A DNA stretch of 8,899 nt, taken from the NCBI GenBank assembly GCA_020630145.1, contig JAHDBX010000045.1, forward strand, positions 1 through 8,899, written 5' to 3'. The notes under the pieces were generated by a model, which worked only from the letters and a program-made list of their open reading frames with translations, was not told the origin of the DNA and ran no database searches. Made by a program: the position numbers and the translations under genes. The DNA is from Gammaproteobacteria bacterium (GTDB lineage Bacteria; Pseudomonadota; Gammaproteobacteria; HTCC5015). Positions 1 through 6,344 of the stretch are shown here, one piece after another (position 1 is the first letter of the stretch; the number at the start of each line of letters is the position of its first letter).

Positions 1-60
1 CTCGAACCCACGACCACCGGAATCACAATCCGGGGCTCTACCAACTGAGCTACGCTCACC
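1..60 (-). tRNA. tRNA-His (GUG), 3' end cut by window edge
   Basis: Read on the minus strand, the sequence begins GGTGAGCGTAGCTC and has an anticodon loop containing TTGTGAT, so the anticodon is GTG (histidine). The extra 5' G (G-1, at position 60) typical of tRNA-His precedes a 7-base acceptor strand. The D arm (AGCTCAGTTGGTAGAGC), anticodon stem and the start of the T arm (GTGGGTTCGAG) are present. The rest of the T arm, the 3' acceptor strand and any CCA lie before position 1. It is the third and most downstream visible gene of the cluster, 40 nt after tRNA-Arg. Confidence 0.95.
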
Positions 61-100
61 ATAGTCAAGTTTACTCTCCGACACCATCACCACCTTGAGT

Positions 101-177
101 TGGCGCGCCCGAGAGGACTCGAACCTCTAACCCTCGGCTTAGAAGGCCGATGCTCTATCCAGTTGAGCTACGGGCGC
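101..177 (-). tRNA. tRNA-Arg (UCU)
   Basis: This is a complete 77-nt cloverleaf on the minus strand. The acceptor strand GCGCCCG (177-171) pairs with CGGGCGC, followed by discriminator G and an encoded CCA (103-101). The anticodon loop CTTCTAA gives anticodon TCT, which reads AGA/AGG arginine codons. The T arm contains GGTTCGAGTCC. It lies 29 nt downstream of tRNA-Pro and is most likely cut from the same precursor. Confidence 0.97.
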
Positions 178-206
178 ATCTGTGACGATTCCAGAGATTA
201 TCAAAT

Positions 207-283
<77 letters not shown>

Positions 284-332
284 ATCATTTGATAAAACGC
301 GTCAAATCAGCTCTGGTAAAGCCGATCCCTAA

Positions 333-372
333 CGCGGAGCGCGATAATACGCTGACCAGAGAAAATCGTCAA
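333..372 (-). promoter_or_regulatory. Promoter of the tRNA cluster with GC-rich discriminator
   Basis: On the minus strand TTGACG (372-367) and TATTAT (349-344) are separated by exactly 17 nt, close to the sigma70 consensus. Directly after the -10 comes CGCGCTCCGCG (343-333), a GC-rich discriminator of the kind that makes stable-RNA promoters sensitive to ppGpp/DksA and initiating-NTP levels. A T-rich run (AATTTTTTT on this strand, 391-383) lies just upstream of the -35 and could act as an UP element. Transcription would start near 337. Confidence 0.8.
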
Positions 373-410
373 TCATAGATGTGAAAAAAATTACGCTTTT
401 CAAAGATTTA

Positions 411-439
411 TTCATTTATACCCCTCAGATCATTATATT
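411..439 (+). promoter_or_regulatory. Candidate folD promoter (weak match)
   Basis: TTCATT (411-416) and TATATT (434-439) are 17 nt apart in the AT-rich gap upstream of folD. The -35 is a poor match, so this is only the best candidate I see for plus-strand transcription of folD-fluC. It would give a leader of roughly 80 nt. Confidence 0.25.
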
Positions 440-517
440 CTGACCATTCTGGCTTGCTGTGGGCAATTGAAGCTGAGAAAATAGCGCCTCTTATTTATAT
501 GTCATCTGCTAATCTAC

Positions 518-523
518 AAAAGG
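518..523 (+). promoter_or_regulatory. folD ribosome binding site
   Basis: AAAAGG ends 5 nt before ATG 529. It selects this start over the in-frame TTG at 454, which would add 25 residues not seen in FolD proteins. Confidence 0.7.
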
Positions 524-528
524 CCACT

Positions 529-1380
529 ATGAGCGCACAAATTATCGACGGCAAAGCCATTGCTGCGGAAACAAGAGCAAAAATCAAACAATCCATTGAA
601 CAACGACTTGCCAATGGGCTACGCGCACCCGGTTTAGCCGTTATATTAATCGGTGAAAGCCCTGCATCACAAGTCTATGTAAATAATAAGAAAAAAGCCT
701 GCGTTGAAGCAGGACTCGTATCCAAATCCTTTGAAATGCCAGGTTCCACAACAGAAACTGCGTTGCTCAACCTTATTAAAGAGTTAAACGCTGATCAAGA
801 AATTGATGGTATTTTAGTTCAACTCCCTCTGCCTAAACATATTGATGCCGACAAGGTTATCGAAACCATTGACCCCAACAAAGATGTTGATGGTTTCCAC
901 CCCTATAATATTGGCAGATTAACGCTTCGAGCGCCGACATTGCGCCCCTGCACACCTTATGGCTGCATTAAACTATTAGAAGCCGCAGGCGAAACGTTTA
1001 AGGGTCGTAAAGCAACCGTTGTGGGTTCATCTAATATAGTCGGTCGCCCGATGGCTCTAGAACTATTACTGGCTGGCGCTACACCGACTATTTGTAACCG
1101 TTACACTGGCGATTTTCGTGAACAAATTGAAACAGCCGATATTTTAGTTGTAGCACTAGGTCGGCCAGACCATATACCAGGGGAATGGATCAAAAAAGGC
1201 GCGACCGTTATTGACGTCGGTATTAACCGCTTGGACACGGGTAAATTAACCGGGGATGTACATTTTGAGAGCGCCAAAGAAAGAGCAGCATTTATTACAC
1301 CCGTACCGGGCGGCGTTGGGCCGATGACTATCGCTATGCTATTACAAAATACGCTTAATTCTGCTGAGGCACGTGATTAG
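529..1380 (+). CDS. folD: Bifunctional methylenetetrahydrofolate dehydrogenase / methenyltetrahydrofolate cyclohydrolase FolD
   Basis: This cytoplasmic enzyme interconverts 5,10-methylene-THF and 10-formyl-THF through methenyl-THF using NADP(H), supplying formyl groups for purine and fMet-tRNA synthesis. The product is 283 residues, close to the 288 of E. coli FolD. The catalytic-domain signature [15 protein letters not shown] contains Tyr50 and the catalytic Lys54. VQLPLP (Gln98) and KDVDGFHP (Asp121) complete the folate site. The nucleotide-binding half shows [20 protein letters not shown] (164-183), [10 protein letters not shown] and the C-terminal signature [11 protein letters not shown] (257-267). 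The start at 529 is supported by a Shine-Dalgarno sequence and by the family N-terminus ([12 protein letters not shown]). The gene diverges from the tRNA cluster and is followed after 1 nt by fluC, so the two are probably co-transcribed. The full length and motifs indicate an active enzyme. Confidence 0.97.
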   Translation: MSAQIIDGKAIAAETRAKIKQSIEQRLANGLRAPGLAVILIGESPASQVYVNNKKKACVEAGLVSKSFEMPGSTTETALLNLIKELNADQEIDGILVQLPLPKHIDADKVIETIDPNKDVDGFHPYNIGRLTLRAPTLRPCTPYGCIKLLEAAGETFKGRKATVVGSSNIVGRPMALELLLAGATPTICNRYTGDFREQIETADILVVALGRPDHIPGEWIKKGATVIDVGINRLDTGKLTGDVHFESAKERAAFITPVPGGVGPMTIAMLLQNTLNSAEARD

Positions 1381-1381
1381 C

Positions 1382-1780
1382 ATGCCTTTGTCTATAAACG
1401 CATTATTTTTTGTTGGCCTGGGTGGCGCCATAGGCGCCATAACACGCTACATTATTAGCATTAACTTTATCAATAATGGCCAACAGTTTCCATGGGGGAC
1501 CTTTATTGCCAACATTATTGGTGCGTTTATCATCGCCTGTCTATATGTCGTTATCGTTGAAAAGTCATTTTTCAGTAGCCACCTCTCAGACCCTTTAAGG
1601 CAGTTATTAGTCGTTGGTTTTCTCGGCGCCCTCACCACCTTTTCAAGCTTTTCACTTGAAAGCGTTTTGCTTTTCAACAATAACCACTATCAACTCGCTA
1701 TTACCTATATTATATCGACACTGGTATGCTGCTTAGCTATTACCTTTGTCACTATAAAAATGAGTCGTTCAATATTTTAA
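1382..1780 (+). CDS. crcB: Fluoride ion channel FluC/CrcB
   Basis: This inner-membrane dual-topology channel exports fluoride as an antiparallel dimer. The product is 132 residues, the usual length, and almost wholly hydrophobic with four predicted membrane helices (about 5-26, 38-60, 73-99 and 104-125). Family landmarks are GGAIGAITRY (14-23, with Arg22), WGTFIANIIGAF (38-49, with pore Asn44) and GALTTFSSFS (82-91), which carries the central Na+ site region and the two 'Phe-box' residues Phe87 and Phe90. ATG 1382 is 1 nt past the folD stop. A GTG at 1373 overlapping folD is the alternative start and would add three residues. Neither has ideal spacing from the nearest purine-rich stretch (TGAGG, 1365-1369), so translation is probably coupled to folD termination. 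No fluoride riboswitch is visible upstream. Confidence 0.93.
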   Translation: MPLSINALFFVGLGGAIGAITRYIISINFINNGQQFPWGTFIANIIGAFIIACLYVVIVEKSFFSSHLSDPLRQLLVVGFLGALTTFSSFSLESVLLFNNNHYQLAITYIISTLVCCLAITFVTIKMSRSIF

Positions 1781-1857
1781 AATAAATAGATAAAGCATTC
1801 AGGCTTTCCGGCCGATTATACAAAGCAAGCCATCAAACTTGTATGCAACATCTATTT

Positions 1858-2412
1858 ATGACTAGCTTTACTCAATACAACAAACATAATACTAAAGGCA
1901 TAGCTCACGAACTGCTATGCGGTATAGAAGACCAGTTTGGCTTTTTACCTAATATGTTCAGTTACATGGTTGAGTCTCCCGTAACTGTACAAGCTTATTT
2001 ACAACTGAACCAATTAACCAAACAGTGCTCGCTTACAGATAAGCAAAAACAATTGGCCATGCTCACCGTCAGCATCGAAAATAAGTGTGACTTCTGCTCT
2101 AACAACCATAAGCTATTAGCAATACAGCACAAGATAGAAACACAAACAATAGACGCTGTGTTTAGTGGTCACACCATAAACAATGTGCAAGATGCAGCAC
2201 TTGTACGCATGATGCAAGCTCTAGTTCAAAAAAGAGGCTTTGTCGAACACACAGAAATCGATGACTTTATTGATGCCGGCTTTACCAGAAAACAAATTTT
2301 CGAATGCATATTGATAGTGACTATAAAAACGCTATCAACATATGCCAACCACCTAAACAACCCCAAGCTTGACCCCGAAGTTATCGCAATGCTTGAAAAA
2401 GAAGAAAAATAA
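1858..2412 (+). CDS. AhpD-like / carboxymuconolactone decarboxylase family protein
   Basis: This is a 184-residue soluble, all-helical protein of the CMD/AhpD superfamily. The active-site-like motif CDFCSNNH (77-84) has the Cys-X2-Cys-X3-His pattern of AhpD-type alkylhydroperoxidases, preceded by Glu74. This suggests thiol-based peroxide or disulfide chemistry, but the substrate cannot be read from sequence. The N-terminal pattern (SFTQYN...FGFLPNMFSYMVESP) and C-terminal pattern (TLSTYANHLNNPKLD) fit the stand-alone 'uncharacterised peroxidase-related' branch, not carboxymuconolactone decarboxylase itself. I chose ATG 1858 because family members start with an M-S-x-F-T-like segment. ATG 1843 would add five residues. 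Neither start has a recognisable Shine-Dalgarno sequence. The gene lies 77 nt after crcB with no clear promoter between them, and ends inside the arm of a strong terminator. Confidence 0.85.
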   Translation: MTSFTQYNKHNTKGIAHELLCGIEDQFGFLPNMFSYMVESPVTVQAYLQLNQLTKQCSLTDKQKQLAMLTVSIENKCDFCSNNHKLLAIQHKIETQTIDAVFSGHTINNVQDAALVRMMQALVQKRGFVEHTEIDDFIDAGFTRKQIFECILIVTIKTLSTYANHLNNPKLDPEVIAMLEKEEK

Positions 2413-2434
2413 AAGCCTGCTAAAGCAGGCTTTT
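2411..2434. terminator. Bidirectional intrinsic terminator between convergent genes
   Basis: A perfect 10-bp inverted repeat (AAAAGCCTGC / GCAGGCTTTT) has a TAAA loop. Each strand ends in a T-rich tail: TTTTATTTTC on plus, and TTTTATTTTTC on minus. The left arm overlaps the stop codon of the AhpD-like gene. It also lies 27 nt past the aceA stop on the other strand, so it can end transcription from both sides. Confidence 0.93.
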
Positions 2435-2460
2435 ATTTTCATCAAATTGAAAAACTATAA

Positions 2461-4047
2461 TTAACCAAATTGATTCATCGTATTATCAGAACCAGATGCT
2501 TTTAACGCTTGATCACCTGAAAAATACTCTTTGTGATCATCACCGATATTAGAACCTGCCATATCTTGATGCTTAACAGTAGCAATCCCCTGATGAATTT
2601 CTTTACGCTGTACACCAGCAACATAAGCTAACATACCTTGATCACCAAAGTAACCTTTTGCCAAGTTATCTGTTGACAAGGCTGCTGTATGATAAGTCGG
2701 CAAGGTAATTAAATGATGGAAAATACCCGCTTCACGCGCTGCATCTGCTTGAAAAGAACGAATTCTATTATCCGCCTCAACACCCAAATCTGTTGCATCA
2801 TAATCAGCACTCATTAAATTATTACGATCATAAGCTGCAAGATCTTTACCCTCTTCTGTCCATGCATCAAAGACTTGCTGACGGAAGTTTAAGGTCCAGT
2901 TAAACGATGGTGAATTGTTATAAACTAACTTAGCATTTGGTACTACTTCACGAATACGATTAACCATTCCACCAATTTGGCCTATATGTGGCTTCTCAGT
3001 TTCAATCCACAATAAATCTGCGCCATTTTGCAAAGAAGTAATGCAGTCCAATACGCAACGATCTTCACCTGTTCCCGCGCGGAATTGAAATAGGTTGCTA
3101 GGTAATCTTTTCGGGCGAACTAATTTGCCATCTTGTTTAATTAGCACATCACCATTAGCTATATTAGCCTCACTTACTTCTTCAACATCAAGAAAAGCAT
3201 TGTATTGATCGCCTAAATCGCCTGGCTCATCAGTAACAGCTATTTGCTTTGTTAACCCTGCGCCCAATGAATCTGTACGTGCAACAATAACACCATCATC
3301 AACACCTAACTCAAGAAAAGCATAACGCACGGCCTGAATTTTTGCCAAGAAGTCAGCATGCGGAACGGTTACTTTACCATCTTGATGGCCACACTGTTTT
3401 TCATCCGATACTTGATTTTCAATTTGAATACAGCAAGCACCAGCTTCAATCATTTTTTTAGCCAATAAGTAAGTCGCTTCTTCGTTACCAAAGCCAGCAT
3501 CTATGTCAGCTATAATGGGCACAACATGCGTTTGAAAATTATTAATGCCTTTCAATGCCTCTGCTTTTTCAGCTGGTGTTTTAGCCTCATCCATCTGACG
3601 ATACAGATGATTTAACTCCCATGCGTCAGCCTGCTTTAAAAATGTATACAACTCTTCAATCAATGCAGGCACTGATGTTTTTTCATGCATAGACTGATCA
3701 GGCAATGGACCAAACTCTGAACGCAATGCTGCAACCATCCAACCTGATAAATACAGGTAACGGCCTTTAACAGAACCAAAATGTTTCTTAATTGAAATCA
3801 TTTTTTGTTGGCCAATAAAACCATGCCAACAACCTAAAGACTGCGTGTAATTAGCAGGGTCTTTATCATAATTTTCCATATCATCACGCATAATTTTTGC
3901 CGTGTATTTGGCTATATCCATACCTGTATTAAAACGGTTCTGCAATTTCATTCTTGCAACATATTCTGGGTTAATACCTTCCCATCCTTGGCCGTTTCCA
4001 TTTTTCAATGTATTAGCATCATTAACTTCTTTTGTATAATCAAACAT
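2461..4047 (-). CDS. aceA: Isocitrate lyase (long, Pseudomonas-type form)
   Basis: This cytoplasmic, Mg2+-dependent first enzyme of the glyoxylate shunt cleaves isocitrate into succinate and glyoxylate, allowing growth on acetate and fatty acids. The product is 528 residues, matching the long ~530-residue form of pseudomonads and alteromonads rather than the 434-residue E. coli enzyme. The catalytic loop KQCGH (217-221, Cys219) is intact. YLSGWMVAA (99-107), the metal-binding region VPIIADIDAGFGN (176-188) and NNSPSFNW (377-384) are also present. ATG 4047 was chosen because GGAG sits 6 nt upstream; an in-frame TTG at 4059 overlaps that site. The gene lies 50 nt downstream of the malate synthase stop with no terminator between them, so the two probably form one operon. 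Nothing suggests it is inactive. Confidence 0.96.
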   Translation of the reverse strand: MFDYTKEVNDANTLKNGNGQGWEGINPEYVARMKLQNRFNTGMDIAKYTAKIMRDDMENYDKDPANYTQSLGCWHGFIGQQKMISIKKHFGSVKGRYLYLSGWMVAALRSEFGPLPDQSMHEKTSVPALIEELYTFLKQADAWELNHLYRQMDEAKTPAEKAEALKGINNFQTHVVPIIADIDAGFGNEEATYLLAKKMIEAGACCIQIENQVSDEKQCGHQDGKVTVPHADFLAKIQAVRYAFLELGVDDGVIVARTDSLGAGLTKQIAVTDEPGDLGDQYNAFLDVEEVSEANIANGDVLIKQDGKLVRPKRLPSNLFQFRAGTGEDRCVLDCITSLQNGADLLWIETEKPHIGQIGGMVNRIREVVPNAKLVYNNSPSFNWTLNFRQQVFDAWTEEGKDLAAYDRNNLMSADYDATDLGVEADNRIRSFQADAAREAGIFHHLITLPTYHTAALSTDNLAKGYFGDQGMLAYVAGVQRKEIHQGIATVKHQDMAGSNIGDDHKEYFSGDQALKASGSDNTMNQFG

Positions 4048-4053
4048 TACTTT

Positions 4054-4057
4054 CTCC
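4054..4057 (-). promoter_or_regulatory. aceA ribosome binding site
   Basis: On the minus strand GGAG lies 6 nt before ATG 4047. It decides the aceA start, because the longer alternative (TTG 4059) would itself span this site. Confidence 0.75.
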
Positions 4058-4097
4058 AATTAACTTATGTTTTATAAATTTGAATTCATTAAATTTC

Positions 4098-5963
4098 TTA
4101 GGCTTGCTTTGCCGTCAACCTATGCGCATGTAACAAAGGCTCGGTATAGCCAGAGGGTTGTTCAACTCCTTTAAGTACTAGGTCTAAAGCGGCTTGATAG
4201 GCAATACTCGTCTGCAACGATGTAGCCATTGCCTTGTACGACGGATCACTCTCATTTTGTTTGTCCACAACTTCGGCCATACGCGCAAATACTGCCTCCA
4301 CCTGCTCTTTGCTGCACAAGCCATGCAACAACCAGTTAGCAATATGCTGACTAGATATACGCAATGTAGCGCGGTCTTCCATTAAGCCGATGTTATTAAC
4401 ATCTGGTACCTTTGAGCAGCCAATACCCTGGTCAATCCAACGCACCACATAACCCAAGATGCCTTGTGCATTATTTTCCAATTCCTTTTCAATGGCTTCT
4501 GCACTTAAAGCACTATTAACAGGTAATAAAGGAATACTTAAAATGTCTTGTAAACTCGCTTGTTTGCGTGTCTTAAGCTCATTTTGTTTCGCAAAAACAT
4601 CTATTTGGTGGTAGTGCAAAGCATGCAGTAATGCAGCAGTAGGCGACGGTACCCATGCAGTATTTGCACCTGCCATAGGGTGTTCTGTTTTAATAGCCAT
4701 CATGTCAGCCAGCTCATCTGGCTTAGGCCACATACCTTTGCCGATTTGGGCCTTTCCAGATAAGCCACAAGCCAAACCTATATCAACGTTTTGGTTTTCA
4801 TAAGCCGCTATCCATGCCTGCTTTTTAATATCATCTTTAGGCAAAAATGCGCCTGCTAACATGCTCGTATGTATTTCATCACCTGTACGATCTAAAAAAC
4901 CGGTGTTAATAAATACGCAGCGTGTTTTAGCAACGCGAATACACTCTTTTAAATTGACCGTGGTACGACGTTCTTCATCCATAATGCCAATCTTTATTGT
5001 ATTCGCTTCAAGCTTTAGCATTTGCTCAACACGGCTGAACAAGTCGCAAGTAAATTGCACTTCTTCAGGACCATGCATCTTAGGCTTAACAATATAAATG
5101 CTGCCCGTTTTACTATTCGCTGCTCGCTTATCCATTCTTTTCAAATCAATAGATGCAATTAACGACGTGACAACCGCATCTAATATACCCTCAGGTATGT
5201 TATTACCTTGCTGGTCTTGAATCGTATCAATAGACATGAGATGGCCAACGTTACGTATAAACATTAAACTACGACGACGTACGTAATATGAGCCACTATC
5301 TTTTGAGGTGAAGACACGATCTCTTTTTAAAGTGCGATTAATAGTCTTACCACCTTTAACAAAATCTGTGCTGAGCGTGCCAGTCATTAAGCCCAACCAA
5401 TTACGGTAAACGTCTATTTTGTCCTCAGTGTCTACTGCAGCAACAGAGTCTTCACAATCCATAATGGTTGTTAATGCACCCTCTACACGAACATCTTCTA
5501 CACCCGCCTCATCCATTGCTCCTACAATGCTGCCCGGCTGTATACATATATTGATATGCAAACCATTATTTTTTAACAACACTTCAGTTGGCGCATGCTT
5601 TGAACCGTTATAGGCTACAAACTGTTTAGGGTTTTCAAGCGATACATAGTCACCATTTTTAAGAACAGCAGTAAGTTGCTGATAATAAATTTGATACAGG
5701 GTTACATCATTATGTGAAGCACCTGATAAAGGGAAATTATCATCTAAAAATTGTCGGCAATACTTCACTACTTCTCTGCCGCGCAACTTATTGTATTCAG
5801 CCCCAGCCTTTAGCTTACCTTTTTGCTCAATAACATTGCTGCCATAAAGTGCATCATATAAACTACCCCAACGGGCATTTGCAGCATTAAGCGCAAAACG
5901 TGCATTCTTCAATGGTGGCAACCTCATCATCAACATTCTTTGTTTCAATAGAGAAGTCATCAC
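4098..5963 (-). CDS. glcB: Malate synthase G, C-terminal fragment (catalytic TIM barrel and C-terminal domain)
   Basis: This is the open frame for the downstream part of malate synthase G. Its first 16 residues (from GTG 5963) are out-of-frame sequence overlapping the N-terminal fragment; true homology begins at Pro17. Catalytic elements are all present: IRNVGH with the Arg equivalent to E. coli Arg338 (residue 237), GIMDEERRT with metal ligand Glu330, FLDRTGDE with metal ligand Asp358, and LMEDRAT with catalytic base Asp530. AGANTAWVPSPTAA and GIGCSKVPD are also typical. What is lost is the first part of the barrel (AGPQLVVP) and the N-terminal helical clasp. Independent initiation at 5963 or 5960 looks poor, because the only purine-rich stretch (GAAGAAGG) lies too close to or overlaps those codons. 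Whether any protein is made is unknown. Confidence 0.75.
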   Translation of the reverse strand: MMTSLLKQRMLMMRLPPLKNARFALNAANARWGSLYDALYGSNVIEQKGKLKAGAEYNKLRGREVVKYCRQFLDDNFPLSGASHNDVTLYQIYYQQLTAVLKNGDYVSLENPKQFVAYNGSKHAPTEVLLKNNGLHINICIQPGSIVGAMDEAGVEDVRVEGALTTIMDCEDSVAAVDTEDKIDVYRNWLGLMTGTLSTDFVKGGKTINRTLKRDRVFTSKDSGSYYVRRRSLMFIRNVGHLMSIDTIQDQQGNNIPEGILDAVVTSLIASIDLKRMDKRAANSKTGSIYIVKPKMHGPEEVQFTCDLFSRVEQMLKLEANTIKIGIMDEERRTTVNLKECIRVAKTRCVFINTGFLDRTGDEIHTSMLAGAFLPKDDIKKQAWIAAYENQNVDIGLACGLSGKAQIGKGMWPKPDELADMMAIKTEHPMAGANTAWVPSPTAALLHALHYHQIDVFAKQNELKTRKQASLQDILSIPLLPVNSALSAEAIEKELENNAQGILGYVVRWIDQGIGCSKVPDVNNIGLMEDRATLRISSQHIANWLLHGLCSKEQVEAVFARMAEVVDKQNESDPSYKAMATSLQTSIAYQAALDLVLKGVEQPSGYTEPLLHAHRLTAKQA

Positions 5964-6252
5964 CTTCTTCGACTATGTAACCAATAGCTCTTAGAAAGCG
6001 TTCATACTCCGCATGATCTGTATCTTTATAGTCATTCTTTTTATGCCACTGATCTATACTTTTTTGTAGCGTCTCGCGCTTTTCAATCAATGCCTGATTT
6101 CTTGGAGAAAAATTAGCCACAATAGACTCCAACCCAGACCAAAACTGGCTCGGCGAGACCTCCGTTAATGGCAGTACTTCATTATCAATAAACTGAGAAA
6201 ACTCGTCGTTTATATTTAGCGTTGAGGGTATTGCCTTTAATGGACTATTCAT
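5887..6252 (-). CDS. glcB: Malate synthase G, N-terminal fragment
   Basis: This 121-residue ORF carries the N-terminal helical clasp region of malate synthase G. It contains FSQFIDNEVLP (18-28), FWSGLESIVANFSPRNQALI (37-56), IDQWHKKN and ERFLRAIGYIVEEGDDFSIET (84-104), closely parallel to E. coli GlcB. Homology ends at about residue 112; the last nine residues (IEECTFCA and neighbours) are frameshifted. ATG 6252 has a consensus AAGGAG 5 nt upstream, so the gene start and its translation signal are intact. The fragment overlaps the downstream frame by 77 nt and has no catalytic residues of its own. Confidence 0.8.
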   Translation of the reverse strand: MNSPLKAIPSTLNINDEFSQFIDNEVLPLTEVSPSQFWSGLESIVANFSPRNQALIEKRETLQKSIDQWHKKNDYKDTDHAEYERFLRAIGYIVEEGDDFSIETKNVDDEVATIEECTFCA

Positions 6253-6257
6253 AATGA

Positions 6258-6263
6258 CTCCTT
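6258..6263 (-). promoter_or_regulatory. glcB ribosome binding site
   Basis: On the minus strand AAGGAG lies 5 nt before ATG 6252. It is the best Shine-Dalgarno match in the window and shows that the malate synthase start itself is undamaged. Confidence 0.8.
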
Positions 6264-6296
6264 ACTGCATATAAGTTCGTATTCAGCATGTGCTAT

Positions 6297-6309
6297 ACAA
6301 GCTGCTTGT
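6297..6309. promoter_or_regulatory. 13-bp perfect palindrome in the glcB/regulator intergenic region
   Basis: ACAAGC-T-GCTTGT is a perfect 6-1-6 inverted repeat, 45 nt upstream of the glcB start codon. Its position between the divergent genes suggests a binding site for a dimeric regulator, but no factor can be assigned. It is too short and lacks the T-tract needed for a terminator. Confidence 0.4.
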
Positions 6310-6336
6310 GTTGGAATGCATAATACCCAAGGATGG

Positions 6337-6344
6337 TATATAAT
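6337..6344 (+). promoter_or_regulatory. Likely -10 region of the regulator promoter
   Basis: TATATAAT contains the consensus hexamer TATAAT (6339-6344). It is preceded by TGG (6334-6336), giving an extended -10-like element (TGG-TATATA). No good -35 lies at the right distance, which fits an extended -10 or activator-dependent promoter. Transcription would start inside the repeat array described next, leaving a leader of about 30 nt. Confidence 0.4.

Larger units (their letters stand above)
4098..6252 (-). pseudogene. glcB: Malate synthase G, frame-disrupted (apparent 26-nt deletion)
   Basis: The span encodes one malate synthase G (glyoxylate + acetyl-CoA to malate; usually about 725 residues) in two frames. 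The first frame covers family residues 1 to about 112 and then runs into a stop at 5887. Homology resumes in another frame at the Pro codon 5915-5913 (PLKNARFALNAANARWGS) and continues intact to 4098. Compared with E. coli GlcB as I recall it ([32 protein letters not shown], shown here as family pattern ETxxxDxE...[8 protein letters not shown]..NAR), 26 nt encoding the conserved AGPQLVVP segment are missing. Restoring 26 nt would give about 726 residues. The junction holds ACCATTG (5916-5910), which could be the product of recombination between two short direct repeats. All downstream catalytic motifs survive, so the lesion is recent or an artefact. Confidence 0.8.

Noticed and set aside
311..361. 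Inverted repeat CTCTGGT / ACCAGAG flanking the tRNA promoter -10
   Set aside because: Seven base pairs separated by 37 nt in a short region is easily coincidental, and no known tRNA-operon regulator site matches it.
454..528. N-terminal extension of FolD from TTG 454
   Set aside because: The extra 25 residues are not family-like, and ATG 529 has a good Shine-Dalgarno sequence and the expected N-terminus.
1447..1680. Minus-strand ORF of 77 codons inside crcB
   Set aside because: It is a shadow of a clear fluoride-channel gene with no recognisable motif or ribosome binding site.
1792..1806. Small hairpin AAAGC-ATTCAG-GCTTT after crcB
   Set aside because: It has only five base pairs and no T-tract, too weak to call a terminator.
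4194..5613. Three plus-strand ORFs (4194-4385, 4861-5097, 5419-5613) opposite malate synthase
   Set aside because: They are antisense shadows of conserved malate synthase sequence, with low-complexity or unrecognisable products.
5887..5963. Programmed ribosomal frameshift in malate synthase
   Set aside because: No slippery heptamer or stimulatory stem is evident, and conserved residues are missing at the junction. A frameshift alone would not restore the protein.
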